A stretch of DNA of 64,000 bases from JAVVEG01 sp041751425 (lineage in GTDB: Bacteria; Pseudomonadota; Gammaproteobacteria; Pseudomonadales; Pseudohongiellaceae), in NCBI GenBank assembly GCA_041751425.1, contig JBGSXL010000013.1:1-64000 (forward strand), in the 5' to 3' direction. This document shows, piece by piece, positions 24,285 through 32,971 of this stretch. Both the position numbers and the translations under genes were made by a program. Numbering within the stretch: the first letter of the stretch is position 1; the number at the start of each line of letters is the position of its first letter. The notes beneath the pieces were generated by a model that saw nothing but the letters and a program-made list of their open reading frames with translations, was not told the origin of the DNA and made no database searches.

Positions 24285-25196
24285 GTGTCGCTGACTCGTG
24301 AACAAAAACTGGGCGGATTGTTTGCTGCTTCCGCTTACACCATGTGGGGAGTTGCCCCCATATATTTCAAACAACTCGACTTTATTTCGTCCCCGGAAAT
24401 TATCGTACACCGGGTTGTCTGGTCATTCCTACTCCTGTCTGTAATCCTGCTGGCGTTTAAACAATTCGGACAGGTCAGACGGATACTCAGGCAACCCAAG
24501 CAAGTGGCCTGGATGCTGCTTTCAGCGTTATTGTTGATGGGAAACTGGGGCTTGTTTATCTGGGCAGTGATCAACGACCACATGCTGGATGCCAGCCTGG
24601 GCTATTACATCAACCCGTTGTTCAATGTCTTGCTGGGCATGATCTTTCTGGGGGAACGCTTGCGCGCTTTGCAGTGGCTGGCAGTTGCTCTGGCTTTCAC
24701 CGGTGTAGTGATACAGCTATTTACCTACGGCTCATTGCCCTGGGTGGCGTTGATACTTGCCAGCAGCTTTGCGCTGTATGGATTGTTGCGCAAGAAGCTG
24801 GAAGTGGAGGCCATCAGTGGCTTGTTTGTGGAATCGATGTTGATGCTGCCTCTGGTGCTTTGTTATTGGTGGTGGTTCGCCGACAGCAGCGCCGCCAATA
24901 TGTTGCAGAATAGTTGGCAACTAAATACCTGGTTGATTGCGGCTGGCGTTGTAACCACCGCACCTCTTATATGCTTTATCTCGGGTGCCAAACGTCTGCA
25001 ATTGTCGACGATGGGTTTTTTCCAGTACATCGGCCCCAGTTTCATGTTCGTACTGGGCGTATGGGTATACATGGAACCTCTGGAGCCTGCCAAACTGGTT
25101 ACCTTTGCCTTCATCTGGCTGGCGTTGGGAGTCTATTCCGTTGACGCGGTATACCGCAGCCGCCGTAGCACCTTTGTTGAGCAAATCCCAGACTGA
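24285..25196 (+). CDS. rarD: EamA-family transporter RarD
   Basis: 303-residue inner-membrane protein with about ten helices in two EamA repeats. The N-terminal SAYTMWGVAPIYFKQLDF and the HRVVWSFLLL stretch are characteristic of RarD (the chloramphenicol-sensitivity protein subfamily). GTG start with GAGG 7 bases upstream (GAGGCTCCCTA). Substrate unproven. Monocistronic and convergent with the small secreted protein to the right. Confidence 0.9.
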   Translation: MSLTREQKLGGLFAASAYTMWGVAPIYFKQLDFISSPEIIVHRVVWSFLLLSVILLAFKQFGQVRRILRQPKQVAWMLLSALLLMGNWGLFIWAVINDHMLDASLGYYINPLFNVLLGMIFLGERLRALQWLAVALAFTGVVIQLFTYGSLPWVALILASSFALYGLLRKKLEVEAISGLFVESMLMLPLVLCYWWWFADSSAANMLQNSWQLNTWLIAAGVVTTAPLICFISGAKRLQLSTMGFFQYIGPSFMFVLGVWVYMEPLEPAKLVTFAFIWLALGVYSVDAVYRSRRSTFVEQIPD

Positions 25197-25220
25197 TAAC
25201 TTGAGAAGCGGTTTTGTTTC

Positions 25221-25601
25221 TCAGTCCTCAATCATTTCGGGATAGAAGTCGTAGTTGCGACCATCCAATGTTGCGCGCACCGCCTTGAAAAGTTTTTCTT
25301 CACTATTGGTGGAGCGATGTCCCAGAAACTGCATGCTGTCCCCAACCGTTGCCTCTCCGTCAACAAACCCTGCATTGCGGGTTCGGACCGGGTTACCAAG
25401 ATCTACCCGCCATTCACCGTCAGTAGCAGTTTGAATGCGAATGCTGGGATGGGGAGGGGTAATGACTACCTCGAGTACCGTGCCTGAAATTTGCGTTTGA
25501 TCGTCTGATGCCCAGCCCCACCCGTGATGGGCGACCGCACTGCTTACCAGCAAAATTGCTGTCAATGAGCTTGCGGCCAGAACAGATGCTTTGAATTTCA
25601 T
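25221..25601 (-). CDS. Secreted DUF6152-like protein
   Basis: 126 residues; signal peptide with cleavage near AVA-HHG (23-24). The mature part starts HHGWGWASDDQTQISGTV and continues with a small beta fold (VVITPPHPSIRI, WRVDLGNPVRTRNAGF). This is the pattern of DUF6152, a periplasmic family of unknown role with an invariant HH near the new N-terminus (a possible metal site). GAGGA lies 7 bases before the ATG. Confidence 0.75.
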   Translation of the reverse strand: MKFKASVLAASSLTAILLVSSAVAHHGWGWASDDQTQISGTVLEVVITPPHPSIRIQTATDGEWRVDLGNPVRTRNAGFVDGEATVGDSMQFLGHRSTNSEEKLFKAVRATLDGRNYDFYPEMIED

Positions 25602-25696
25602 CGTTGAATCCTCGCTTTGCCTTGATGTGATAATGAATATCAGTATATTGGTCGAGCTTGTTGAAAACGAACTATATGTTTCAGGAACCGACTACC

Positions 25697-26590
25697 ATGA
25701 AACGCATCCGCAATCGTTATACCAATTGTTGTGAAGAATTTATCGAAAATCGTTTTAGCCGACCGGTGCTTGCCTTGCTGCTGATATCGGGTTGCTCAAT
25801 AGCTGCGGAAATTGACTATCCGCCTGTAGACTCGAATGTTGACTACGCAAGCGTGGTGGCATTGGATTTCAGACCGGCTGATGTGAGCATTCCTTACGGT
25901 AACGATGCGCTGCAATACGGTTTGCTGTGGTTACCTGAGTCTGTTGCACAGCAATCCATCCCCGCACTGATAACCTTGATTCATGGAGGCTGCTGGCTCA
26001 ACGCCTATGATATCCAACATACCTATGCGCTGAGCACAGCATTGGCACAGGCAGGTTATGCCGTGTGGTCATTGGAGTATCGACGTACTGGTGATGCCGG
26101 CGGTGGCTGGCCGGGTTCTTTGGAAGATATTCAGTCCGGTCTGGCGCATATCAACGAACTTCAGAACTACGCTCTGAACGATGTGCCGGTAATTCTTGCG
26201 GGGCATTCGGCAGGTGGACATCTCTCTTTACTCGCTGGTGCACAAAGTACACAGGTGCAAGCCATTATCGGAATGGCCGCCATCTCCGATATTGTTTCTT
26301 ACGCCGAGGGCGGTAACAGTTGTCAAACGGCGGCCCCTTCTTTCATGGGTGCAGATTACATATCGATTGCAACGCAGTATCACGCCGCCAATCCTGTTGA
26401 GAAGACCTATCTGCCTGCGGTTTTTCTCCTGCATGGCGACGCGGACCAGATTGTGCCCCTGGACCAATCCACTATGTCTGGCGCGAACACAGTTATCGTT
26501 GACGGAGCTGGCCATTTCGATTGGGTGCACCCTGGCACCTCGTCCTTTCAACAGTTTCTGAAAACATTGGAAAATTCACTCAAGCCGTGA
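25697..26590 (+). CDS. Exported alpha/beta hydrolase, possible lipoprotein
   Basis: 297 residues from ATG 25697 (AGGA upstream). LALLLISGCS at about 25-34 looks like a lipobox, suggesting a membrane-anchored periplasmic enzyme. Catalytic set: oxyanion loop HGGCW, nucleophile in GHSAGGH, acid in HGDADQIVP, and H in GHFDWVHP. The HGGxW loop is also that of alpha/beta-type kynurenine formamidase, and a kynureninase gene follows 18 bases downstream, so an arylformamidase role is attractive. The export signal argues against it, because that enzyme is cytoplasmic. Confidence 0.75.
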   Translation: MKRIRNRYTNCCEEFIENRFSRPVLALLLISGCSIAAEIDYPPVDSNVDYASVVALDFRPADVSIPYGNDALQYGLLWLPESVAQQSIPALITLIHGGCWLNAYDIQHTYALSTALAQAGYAVWSLEYRRTGDAGGGWPGSLEDIQSGLAHINELQNYALNDVPVILAGHSAGGHLSLLAGAQSTQVQAIIGMAAISDIVSYAEGGNSCQTAAPSFMGADYISIATQYHAANPVEKTYLPAVFLLHGDADQIVPLDQSTMSGANTVIVDGAGHFDWVHPGTSSFQQFLKTLENSLKP

Positions 26591-26608
26591 ACGTGTAATG
26601 AGCAAAAT

Positions 26609-27844
26609 ATGAATCTTCAAGATGTACAGGCCCTGGATGCCAATGATCCGCTGGCGCACAAGCGGTCAGAGTTTTTATTGCCGGCGGATACCATTTATCT
26701 GGATGGCAATTCACTGGGGTGTCTGACAGTGGCTGCCCGTGACCGCGCTCGCGAGGTGGTGGAGCAGCAATGGGGCAATAGTTTGATCAAAAGCTGGAAT
26801 GCTCATCACTGGATAGACTTGCCTGCTCATGTGGGAGAGAAGATTGCGCCGCTGATTGGTGCCGCCCCTGCGCAGACAATTGCCTGCGATTCGGTATCTG
26901 TCAATTTATTCAAACTGATCAGCGCGGCACTTACCATGCAGAAAGGTCGCACGGTGGTGCTTTCACAGCAGGACAATTTTCCGACTGATTTGTATATGGT
27001 GCAAGGGCTCTCTCAACTATTGGGAGAAGGGGCTTGCGAGTTGAAGTTAGTGTCTGAGGAAAATATCGAAGCCAATTTAGATGAATCCGTGGCACTGTTA
27101 TTGCTGACACAAGTGAATTTCCGCACCGGCAGAATTCACGATATGCAAAAGCTCAATCATCTTGCGCATGAGAAGGGCGTACTGGTGTTGTGGGATCTTT
27201 CGCATAGTGCTGGCGTCATGCCTATTCAACTCGATGCCACGCAAACAGATTTTGCGGTAGGCTGTGGATACAAATATCTCAATGGAGGACCGGGTGCTCC
27301 CGCTTTTGTTTATGTCGCCAGTCGGCATATGAAAGCGATCAAACAACCTGTATGCGGTTGGATGGGACACAAGGCCCCGTTTCACTTTGATCCGCAATAC
27401 GTCGAGGCTGACTGCATCGAGAAATTCCTGGTGGGAACTCCACCAGTTATTTCAATGAGTGTATTGGATGCTGCTTTGGAGATTTTCGAGGATATCAGTA
27501 TGCAGCAGGTCAGAGACAAATCTGTTGCGTTGTCAGAGTTGTTCCTGACACTTGTCTCGCTGCAACCGGAACTGAAAGAACTACAATTGATTTCTCCGCA
27601 GGACAGCAGAGATCGCGGGTCGCAGCTGGCATTCAGTCATCCGCATGCGTATGCCATCTGTCAGGCACTCATTGAAAAAAATGTTATAGCGGATTTCCGG
27701 GCTCCGAATATATTGCGTTTCGGGTTCAGTCCGTTGATTCTTCGCTTTGCAGACATCTGGCACAGCGTTGAAATACTTGCGGAATTGATGGCGAATGAAA
27801 CCTGGCGTGATGAGAAATTCGGGCGGGTGGGTAAGGTGACTTGA
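26609..27844 (+). CDS. kynU: Kynureninase
   Basis: PLP-dependent enzyme that cleaves kynurenine to anthranilate and alanine. 411 residues, the usual length. Recognised by YLDGNSLGCL at the N-terminus, the SVSVNLFKL phosphate-binding region, LWDLSHSAGVMP with the PLP-contacting Asp, the Schiff-base lysine in GCGYKYLNGGPG, and GWMGHK. The ATG is 18 bases after the alpha/beta hydrolase stop with only a weak GAG upstream, so translation is likely coupled. Tryptophan dioxygenase is not in the window. Confidence 0.93.
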   Translation: MNLQDVQALDANDPLAHKRSEFLLPADTIYLDGNSLGCLTVAARDRAREVVEQQWGNSLIKSWNAHHWIDLPAHVGEKIAPLIGAAPAQTIACDSVSVNLFKLISAALTMQKGRTVVLSQQDNFPTDLYMVQGLSQLLGEGACELKLVSEENIEANLDESVALLLLTQVNFRTGRIHDMQKLNHLAHEKGVLVLWDLSHSAGVMPIQLDATQTDFAVGCGYKYLNGGPGAPAFVYVASRHMKAIKQPVCGWMGHKAPFHFDPQYVEADCIEKFLVGTPPVISMSVLDAALEIFEDISMQQVRDKSVALSELFLTLVSLQPELKELQLISPQDSRDRGSQLAFSHPHAYAICQALIEKNVIADFRAPNILRFGFSPLILRFADIWHSVEILAELMANETWRDEKFGRVGKVT

Positions 27845-27866
27845 CAGGGGAGATTAATGCGAAACT

Positions 27867-27899
27867 GAGGACCACTGCTTGCAACAAGCAATGGCCCTC
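27867..27899. terminator. Imperfect hairpin between convergent kynU and the dienelactone hydrolase-like gene
   Basis: GAGG-a-CCA-c-TGCTTG pairs with CAAGCA-a-TGG-c-CCTC around a CAA loop. Stable, but no T-run follows on either strand, so it is at best a weak terminator or transcript-end stabiliser. Confidence 0.45.
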
Positions 27900-27912
27900 C
27901 AGGTAAACGAAG

Positions 27913-28791
27913 TTATACCAATGCAACCTCAAACATGGCCAACATCCGGCTCCACGCCCGCTCTGCCTGAGCCTCGTCATAGACCGCAGAGTCAGGTGGG
28001 CACCAGCCGTGTTGTGCGCCTTCATAAACCTCTATCTCAGCTGGCAGTCCCGCACTGTCAAAGGCCGCGCGCAGAATATTTTTTGATTCCGGATCGCGCT
28101 CGTCATCATTGTCGGCTATGGCGATGAGGAAATGCGCCTTCATGGTGGGGATCAATAGATGCGGACTGTCCGGATTTGCAGTGTTCAAACCACCGCCATG
28201 GAAAGATGCCGCTGCACCAATTCGATCAGGCTCTGCAGCTGCGGTGCGCATCACTATCGGCCCCCCCATGCAATAACCGGTAGTACCTATTTTGCGATTG
28301 GTATCCACAGAGGGTTGCGCGTCTACGAATGCAACAAACGCTTTCGCATCTGTCATATGCGTTTGTGCGTTCAGTTGACCAGCCAAGGGTAGAACAATAC
28401 TGCGAATGGCCGGGTCGCCAAAACTGGCGCCTTCACCAACAACCGGTGATCTGGCACTGCGGTAGAACGGATTCACCACCAATACAGAATAGCCGGATTG
28501 CGCCAGGCGTTTGCCCATCGCGCGAAACGCCGGACGCAGGCCAAGAATATCAGGCCAGATTATAACGGCGGCGTGTTGGCCTGCTGCTGGGTGAACGAAG
28601 TAGCAGTCGGCTATGCCATCAGGAGTCTCAACGTCTACATCAGTTTCAACGACATCCTGAGCATTGGCCACAGGAGGCAACATCATTGCCAATGCTACAC
28701 CAGCGGTGAGCTTATTGAACTGGCGGCGGCTTAAACGCGCTGCTTTACCCAGGAATTTCTCATTTTCTTCGACCGTATGATTGTCACACAT
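27913..28791 (-). CDS. Tat-exported dienelactone hydrolase-family protein
   Basis: 292 residues from ATG 28791 (GGAGAAGGG just upstream; the open frame extends to 28860). A twin-arginine signal LSRRQFNKLTAGVALAMML is followed by a cleavage site near ANA-QD. The dienelactone hydrolase fold has nucleophile C in GTTGYCMGGP, acid in ADNDDERDPE and H in EGAQHGWCPP. The family hydrolyses lactones or esters; the periplasmic Tat location and substrate are specific to this subgroup and undefined. Convergent with kynU. Confidence 0.88.
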   Translation of the reverse strand: MCDNHTVEENEKFLGKAARLSRRQFNKLTAGVALAMMLPPVANAQDVVETDVDVETPDGIADCYFVHPAAGQHAAVIIWPDILGLRPAFRAMGKRLAQSGYSVLVVNPFYRSARSPVVGEGASFGDPAIRSIVLPLAGQLNAQTHMTDAKAFVAFVDAQPSVDTNRKIGTTGYCMGGPIVMRTAAAEPDRIGAAASFHGGGLNTANPDSPHLLIPTMKAHFLIAIADNDDERDPESKNILRAAFDSAGLPAEIEVYEGAQHGWCPPDSAVYDEAQAERAWSRMLAMFEVALV

Positions 28792-29043
28792 TGCCCTTCT
28801 CCGGTTGTTTTGAGTTGTTTTAGGTACTGATTGACCGCTTTGTTTTCTGACTTCCAGCATAGTAATTGCTTACTTTGGCCGACACAAGCTGACAAACGGA
28901 GTGAATTGGTACACATTCCGGCCATAAAAGTGTGGCTTTTCCACGTCTGTATCGGGGATGATTAGGTTATGACCTTTCGAAGCCGCTTTTTTTTGCACTA
29001 CACCCATCAGAACAAGCACGAAGGGTCGAATTAACAGGTTTTT

Positions 29044-30648
29044 ATGCGTCGTTCGAATATTTTAAAACTGACAGTCGTTGTCGCTCTGATTACAGCAATC
29101 GGACCGATTATTGCGGCTGTGTATCTGGCCCAAAGGCAAGGACTGGCGCAAGAGTATGAGCGTGTGCAGGGTTACGCCAGAGAAGTAGTTTATCGCTCCG
29201 ATCGTGCAGTTATGCAGATGCAGGCGGCGCTGGATATCGTCACGGCGTTAGACAGCCAAGACCCTTGCTCGGTCGCCAATATTGACTTGTATAAACAGAT
29301 CGGACTGGAGAATGAATATCTGGTGGGCGTTGGATACGTCACCGGTACGAGCATGCTGTGCTCTACACTCGGTGTTCATAACCCGGCGTTGGATCTTGGA
29401 CCGTTTAATGTCCGGCTACCCTCTGGCAGTGGTTTGCGTTTGAATGTTGAGTTTCCTTTTGCCGAAGGCACATTGATGACGGCACTGCAACGCGGTAATT
29501 ATGCCGCTATTGCGTACGGAGCGCAGGCAGTAGATCTATCCGTTGAACAGGATGGCGCAATGCTGGCGAGTTTTACGCCAGGGTCACCCGGATTACGCGC
29601 CTCGCTTGGCGCTGTCAATCCGTTATGGGTTGATCGGTTGGGCAGTGAGCGAAGTGTCTTGTTTATCGATGAAGGTTTCATTGTCAGTGTGGTCAGATCA
29701 GACCAGGTAAACGCGACAGGGGCTATCGCCGCAGTGCCTGTCAGCAGTCTCAATCAGCGAATCATGGAATTTATTTTATTGCTGGTACCCATTGGCTTGC
29801 TGACTGGCATCTTGATGACTTTGCTGGTTCTGTATCTGGCAAGACAACAAATGACTATCAGCACCGCAATCAGAATAGCGTTACGTCGTAATGAATTTTT
29901 TCTGGTTTACCAGCCTATCGTTGATTTACGTACTGAGCAGTGGACGGGCGCGGAAGCTCTGCTGCGTTGGCGCCGGGATGATGGCTCAATAGTAATGCCC
30001 GATACCTTTATTCCTGTGGCAGAGCAGAGTGGCTTGATAGTGAAACTCACAGAGCGGGTATTGGAACTGGCTGCTCATGATATGGAAGGATTAATGTGGC
30101 AGAATCCGGACTTCCGTTTGTCCGTAAATTTTTCAGCCAGTGATTTGCAATCCAAGGAATCGCTGCGCTTGGTGCAAGTGCTATCGGAAAAAGTAGGCAA
30201 CCGAAAAGGTCAGATTATGGTTGAAATGACAGAACGCATGCTATTGATACCTGAGGATGCCAGCGTCATTGTAGATTCGCTGCGAGAGAACGGCATCGCA
30301 GTTGCCATTGATGATTTTGGAACGGGTTACAGCAGTTTGTCTTATTTGGAAAACATCAAGTTCGACATTCTAAAAATTGACAAATTGTTTGTAGAAGCCA
30401 TTGATACGGAGGCTGCAACTAATCAGGTGGTACTGCATATCATCGATATGGCAAAAACGCTTGGTCTGCAGACAGTTGCCGAAGGAGTAGAGACGCTTGA
30501 GCAAGCAAGATTCCTGCGCGAAAAAGGCGTAGAGAGCGCGCAGGGTTGGCTGTTTGGCAGACCCATGGAGCCTGGCCTGTTTACAGAAGCTTTGCAGGAA
30601 AATCGCAGCCGCTTATCATACAGGGACAGAATTGCGCGGGTGTCTTGA
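29044..30648 (+). CDS. CSS-motif cyclic-di-GMP phosphodiesterase (EAL domain)
   Basis: 534 residues: membrane helix at about 9-28, a periplasmic CSS sensor domain (about 30-240, with cysteines in DPCSV and MLCSTLG that can form a redox-sensitive disulfide), a second helix at about 240-265, and a cytoplasmic EAL domain. All catalytic elements are present: E in GAEALLRWRR, N in LSVNFSASDL, E in VEMTERML, DD in IDDFGTGYSS, K in KIDKLFV, and E in AEGVETLEQA. It should hydrolyse c-di-GMP in response to periplasmic redox state. Monocistronic, ATG preceded by CAGG. Confidence 0.92.
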   Translation: MRRSNILKLTVVVALITAIGPIIAAVYLAQRQGLAQEYERVQGYAREVVYRSDRAVMQMQAALDIVTALDSQDPCSVANIDLYKQIGLENEYLVGVGYVTGTSMLCSTLGVHNPALDLGPFNVRLPSGSGLRLNVEFPFAEGTLMTALQRGNYAAIAYGAQAVDLSVEQDGAMLASFTPGSPGLRASLGAVNPLWVDRLGSERSVLFIDEGFIVSVVRSDQVNATGAIAAVPVSSLNQRIMEFILLLVPIGLLTGILMTLLVLYLARQQMTISTAIRIALRRNEFFLVYQPIVDLRTEQWTGAEALLRWRRDDGSIVMPDTFIPVAEQSGLIVKLTERVLELAAHDMEGLMWQNPDFRLSVNFSASDLQSKESLRLVQVLSEKVGNRKGQIMVEMTERMLLIPEDASVIVDSLRENGIAVAIDDFGTGYSSLSYLENIKFDILKIDKLFVEAIDTEAATNQVVLHIIDMAKTLGLQTVAEGVETLEQARFLREKGVESAQGWLFGRPMEPGLFTEALQENRSRLSYRDRIARVS

Positions 30649-30675
30649 TTTAGGGTTTTCTTGGATTGTCATAAT

Positions 30676-31380
30676 CTATTCATATTGAGCTTCAAACTTC
30701 ATCAGCACTTCTCTAACGCTCGCCGCCCAGATGGCGTAACCTTTTTCGTTCAGATGTAAATTATCCTCTACGAATATATCGGTCATAACAGTGCCATCTG
30801 CGTTCAGAAACGGCGTAGCGACATCAATGTAGTGCACTAGTGCATTATTCTCTGCAATTTCCTTAAAATCAGCATTTAACGCCTGTGCTATTGGCCAGCT
30901 TGCGACTCTGGCGACGCTGGGTTTTACTGAAAGCACGTATACGCGAGTTTCCGGCAGCTCGGTGTGGATACGGGCAATGATCTGCTCCAGTTGGCTAATG
31001 ATGATGTCATTGGGAATATTATTACGCCCGGTATCGTTGTCACCTTCGTAGATCAATACGGCTCTTGGCTTGTAAGTGAGTGCAACTCTGTCCAGGAAAT
31101 GCAAAACATCATTCATTACACTGCCGCCAAAGCCGCGCGGGATTACCGTTAAAGGTGCCAGGTCAGCGGGCGCGTCCTCATTCCAATACATGATGCTGGA
31201 ACTGCCGGTAAGCACAATAGCATTCGCAGGGGACGGGTTGACTCTGTCCATTTCTTCGAAGCGTTGAATCGCTTCTTCGAAACGTGCCGGGTCTGGTAAT
31301 TCCTGCGCATTTGCGCTGCTAAAAAAGACAAATAAACAGGCAACAATTGCATTGATATTGTTACGTTGCGCTTTAAACAT
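30676..31380 (-). CDS. Secreted SGNH/GDSL hydrolase
   Basis: 234 residues from ATG 31380, which has CAGGAGAGTAAA upstream and begins a signal peptide (cleavage near ANA-QE). SGNH blocks: LTGSSSIMYW (nucleophile serine), PRGFGGS (G of block II), YEGDNDTGR (block III N), DNLHLNEKGY (catalytic D and H). Typical of esterases or carbohydrate deacetylases. It follows the epoxide-hydrolase-like gene by 14 bases and is probably in its operon. Confidence 0.88.
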   Translation of the reverse strand: MFKAQRNNINAIVACLFVFFSSANAQELPDPARFEEAIQRFEEMDRVNPSPANAIVLTGSSSIMYWNEDAPADLAPLTVIPRGFGGSVMNDVLHFLDRVALTYKPRAVLIYEGDNDTGRNNIPNDIIISQLEQIIARIHTELPETRVYVLSVKPSVARVASWPIAQALNADFKEIAENNALVHYIDVATPFLNADGTVMTDIFVEDNLHLNEKGYAIWAASVREVLMKFEAQYE

Positions 31381-31394
31381 TTTACTCTCCTGAA

Positions 31395-32381
31395 TCATTT
31401 GATAGACGACAAAAACGTCAGCACGGCTGCATTAGTAGCTTCTGGTAATTCCTGCTGTATCCAGTGTCCCGCATCGGGGAATACAATAACACCTCTGAGA
31501 TCCTTGGCAACTTTGCTGATGCCTGCTTCCAATTGCTCCTGTCGGGCGCCTGCAAGAACACTGTCACCTTCACCCGCGATGAAAAGCACCGGAATGTTGA
31601 TACTTGCACCAGTTAGTTCAGGCGTCATGTCCCAGTTGCGTTGGAAATTCCGGTAATAATTGACACCGCCTTGGAATCCGGCTTTTTTGAACTGAGCAAC
31701 GAAATAATCCATGTCCTCTTTGTTCAGCCAGGTCGGTAATGACTTTGGTTTTCCCAATCGTTTAATCCAGCCGCCTTCATGATGCGAGCGATCCGTAATC
31801 TCTGGCTCTTCTCTCGGCGCATCCGGCGATTGATACAAACGGCTGAGGATGCCATAAGGGTCCGCATCGTACTCTTTCTCGGCAACGCCTGGTTGCTGGT
31901 GATAAAGGATATAGAAGAATCTGTCGCCAAAGCGTTTTTTCCAGAACTCGAGTGGGGACATTGACGGACGGCCGCTAAACGGGACGCTCAAGGCAATAAG
32001 GGCGGAAAACCTGTCCGGATGCAACAGAACCGTGTTCCATGCAACGATGGCGCCCCAGTCGTGTCCCATCAGAATGGCTTGCTTTTCACCGAAGGCATCT
32101 ACTATGCCAACCATATCTGCTGCCAATTCCCTGATGTTATATGCATCAATATCCTGCGGAGCATCTGTTTCGCCATAGCCGCGCATGTCTGGTGCCACCA
32201 CACGATAACCCGCCGCGGCCAGAGCCAATATCTGATGTCTCCAGGAATACCAGGACTCAGGCCAGCCGTGCGCCATCACTACCAGTGGGCCAGCAGCGCC
32301 AGCAGTGGCAACTCGCATGCGAATACCATTGCTTGCAATGAAGCTGAAATTGACGCCGGGAACGGGGGATGGTTGTGGCAA
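31395..32381 (-). CDS. Epoxide hydrolase-like alpha/beta hydrolase
   Basis: 328 residues from a TTG with AGAGG 9 bases upstream. Oxyanion motif HGWPES, nucleophile D in GHDWGA, ring-opening tyrosine in NYYRNF, acid in GEGDSVL and H in GHWIQQE. These match soluble epoxide hydrolases (DWG nucleophile, HGWP loop) rather than haloalkane dehalogenases. No signal peptide, so cytoplasmic. Substrate unknown. Confidence 0.88.
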   Translation of the reverse strand: MPQPSPVPGVNFSFIASNGIRMRVATAGAAGPLVVMAHGWPESWYSWRHQILALAAAGYRVVAPDMRGYGETDAPQDIDAYNIRELAADMVGIVDAFGEKQAILMGHDWGAIVAWNTVLLHPDRFSALIALSVPFSGRPSMSPLEFWKKRFGDRFFYILYHQQPGVAEKEYDADPYGILSRLYQSPDAPREEPEITDRSHHEGGWIKRLGKPKSLPTWLNKEDMDYFVAQFKKAGFQGGVNYYRNFQRNWDMTPELTGASINIPVLFIAGEGDSVLAGARQEQLEAGISKVAKDLRGVIVFPDAGHWIQQELPEATNAAVLTFLSSIK

Positions 32382-32568
32382 AAGCTTAACCTCTGAGCGC
32401 TATTTTTATTGTTTTGGCCAGGCTGCATTTTAACCACAAAACCATGACGGGCGCCAAACTGTTTGAAGCGTCTATGCCAGATCGTTCTCCGATGCAATAG
32501 CCTGCTTGTAAACACATGCAATGATGATAATACTAAGGCGCTGAACCACATTGATACTGGAGGATTGA

Positions 32569-32928
32569 ATGATGGCCAAGTATGTTGATGGGTTTGTTTT
32601 ACCTTTGCCAAAGAAAAATCTGGAGCAGTATCGCAAGGTGGCGCGTCTGGCCAGCAAAGTCTGGATTGAACACGGGGCTTTGGAATATCGGGAATGCATG
32701 CTGGAAGATGGTAAACCCGGGTTCGGCTTGCCGTTCGCCAAACTGACTAAAGCCAAACCCAGCGAAACTGTCATGTTTTCCTTTATAGTCTATAAGTCAC
32801 GCAAGCATCGGGACAAGGTCAATGCGAAAGCGATGAATGACCCGCGTTTAAAAATGGAAATGGACAAGATGCCGTTTGACGTCAATCTTATGTCGTGGGG
32901 TGGATTTGAGATGATCGTTGATGCCTGA
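32569..32928 (+). CDS. DUF1428 family protein (YbaA-like)
   Basis: 119 residues; YVDGFVLPLPKKNLEQYRKV at the start, ECMLEDGKPGFGLPF in the middle and FDVNLMSWGGFEMIVDA at the end define DUF1428, a dimeric ferredoxin-like fold of unknown function. GGAGG lies 6 bases ahead of the ATG. Convergent with the oligoendopeptidase gene; a perfect hairpin covers its stop. Confidence 0.9.
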   Translation: MMAKYVDGFVLPLPKKNLEQYRKVARLASKVWIEHGALEYRECMLEDGKPGFGLPFAKLTKAKPSETVMFSFIVYKSRKHRDKVNAKAMNDPRLKMEMDKMPFDVNLMSWGGFEMIVDA

Positions 32929-32943
32929 GCCTTGCTCAGGCAT
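32921..32943. terminator. Perfect 10-bp hairpin at the DUF1428 stop codon
   Basis: ATGCCTGAGC-CTT-GCTCAGGCAT, overlapping the TGA of the DUF1428 gene, between convergent genes. No T-run follows, but the stem is perfect; likely a transcript end or stabiliser. Confidence 0.55.
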
Positions 32944-32971
32944 AACAAGTGCTGCTGATCTAATCCCGCGG

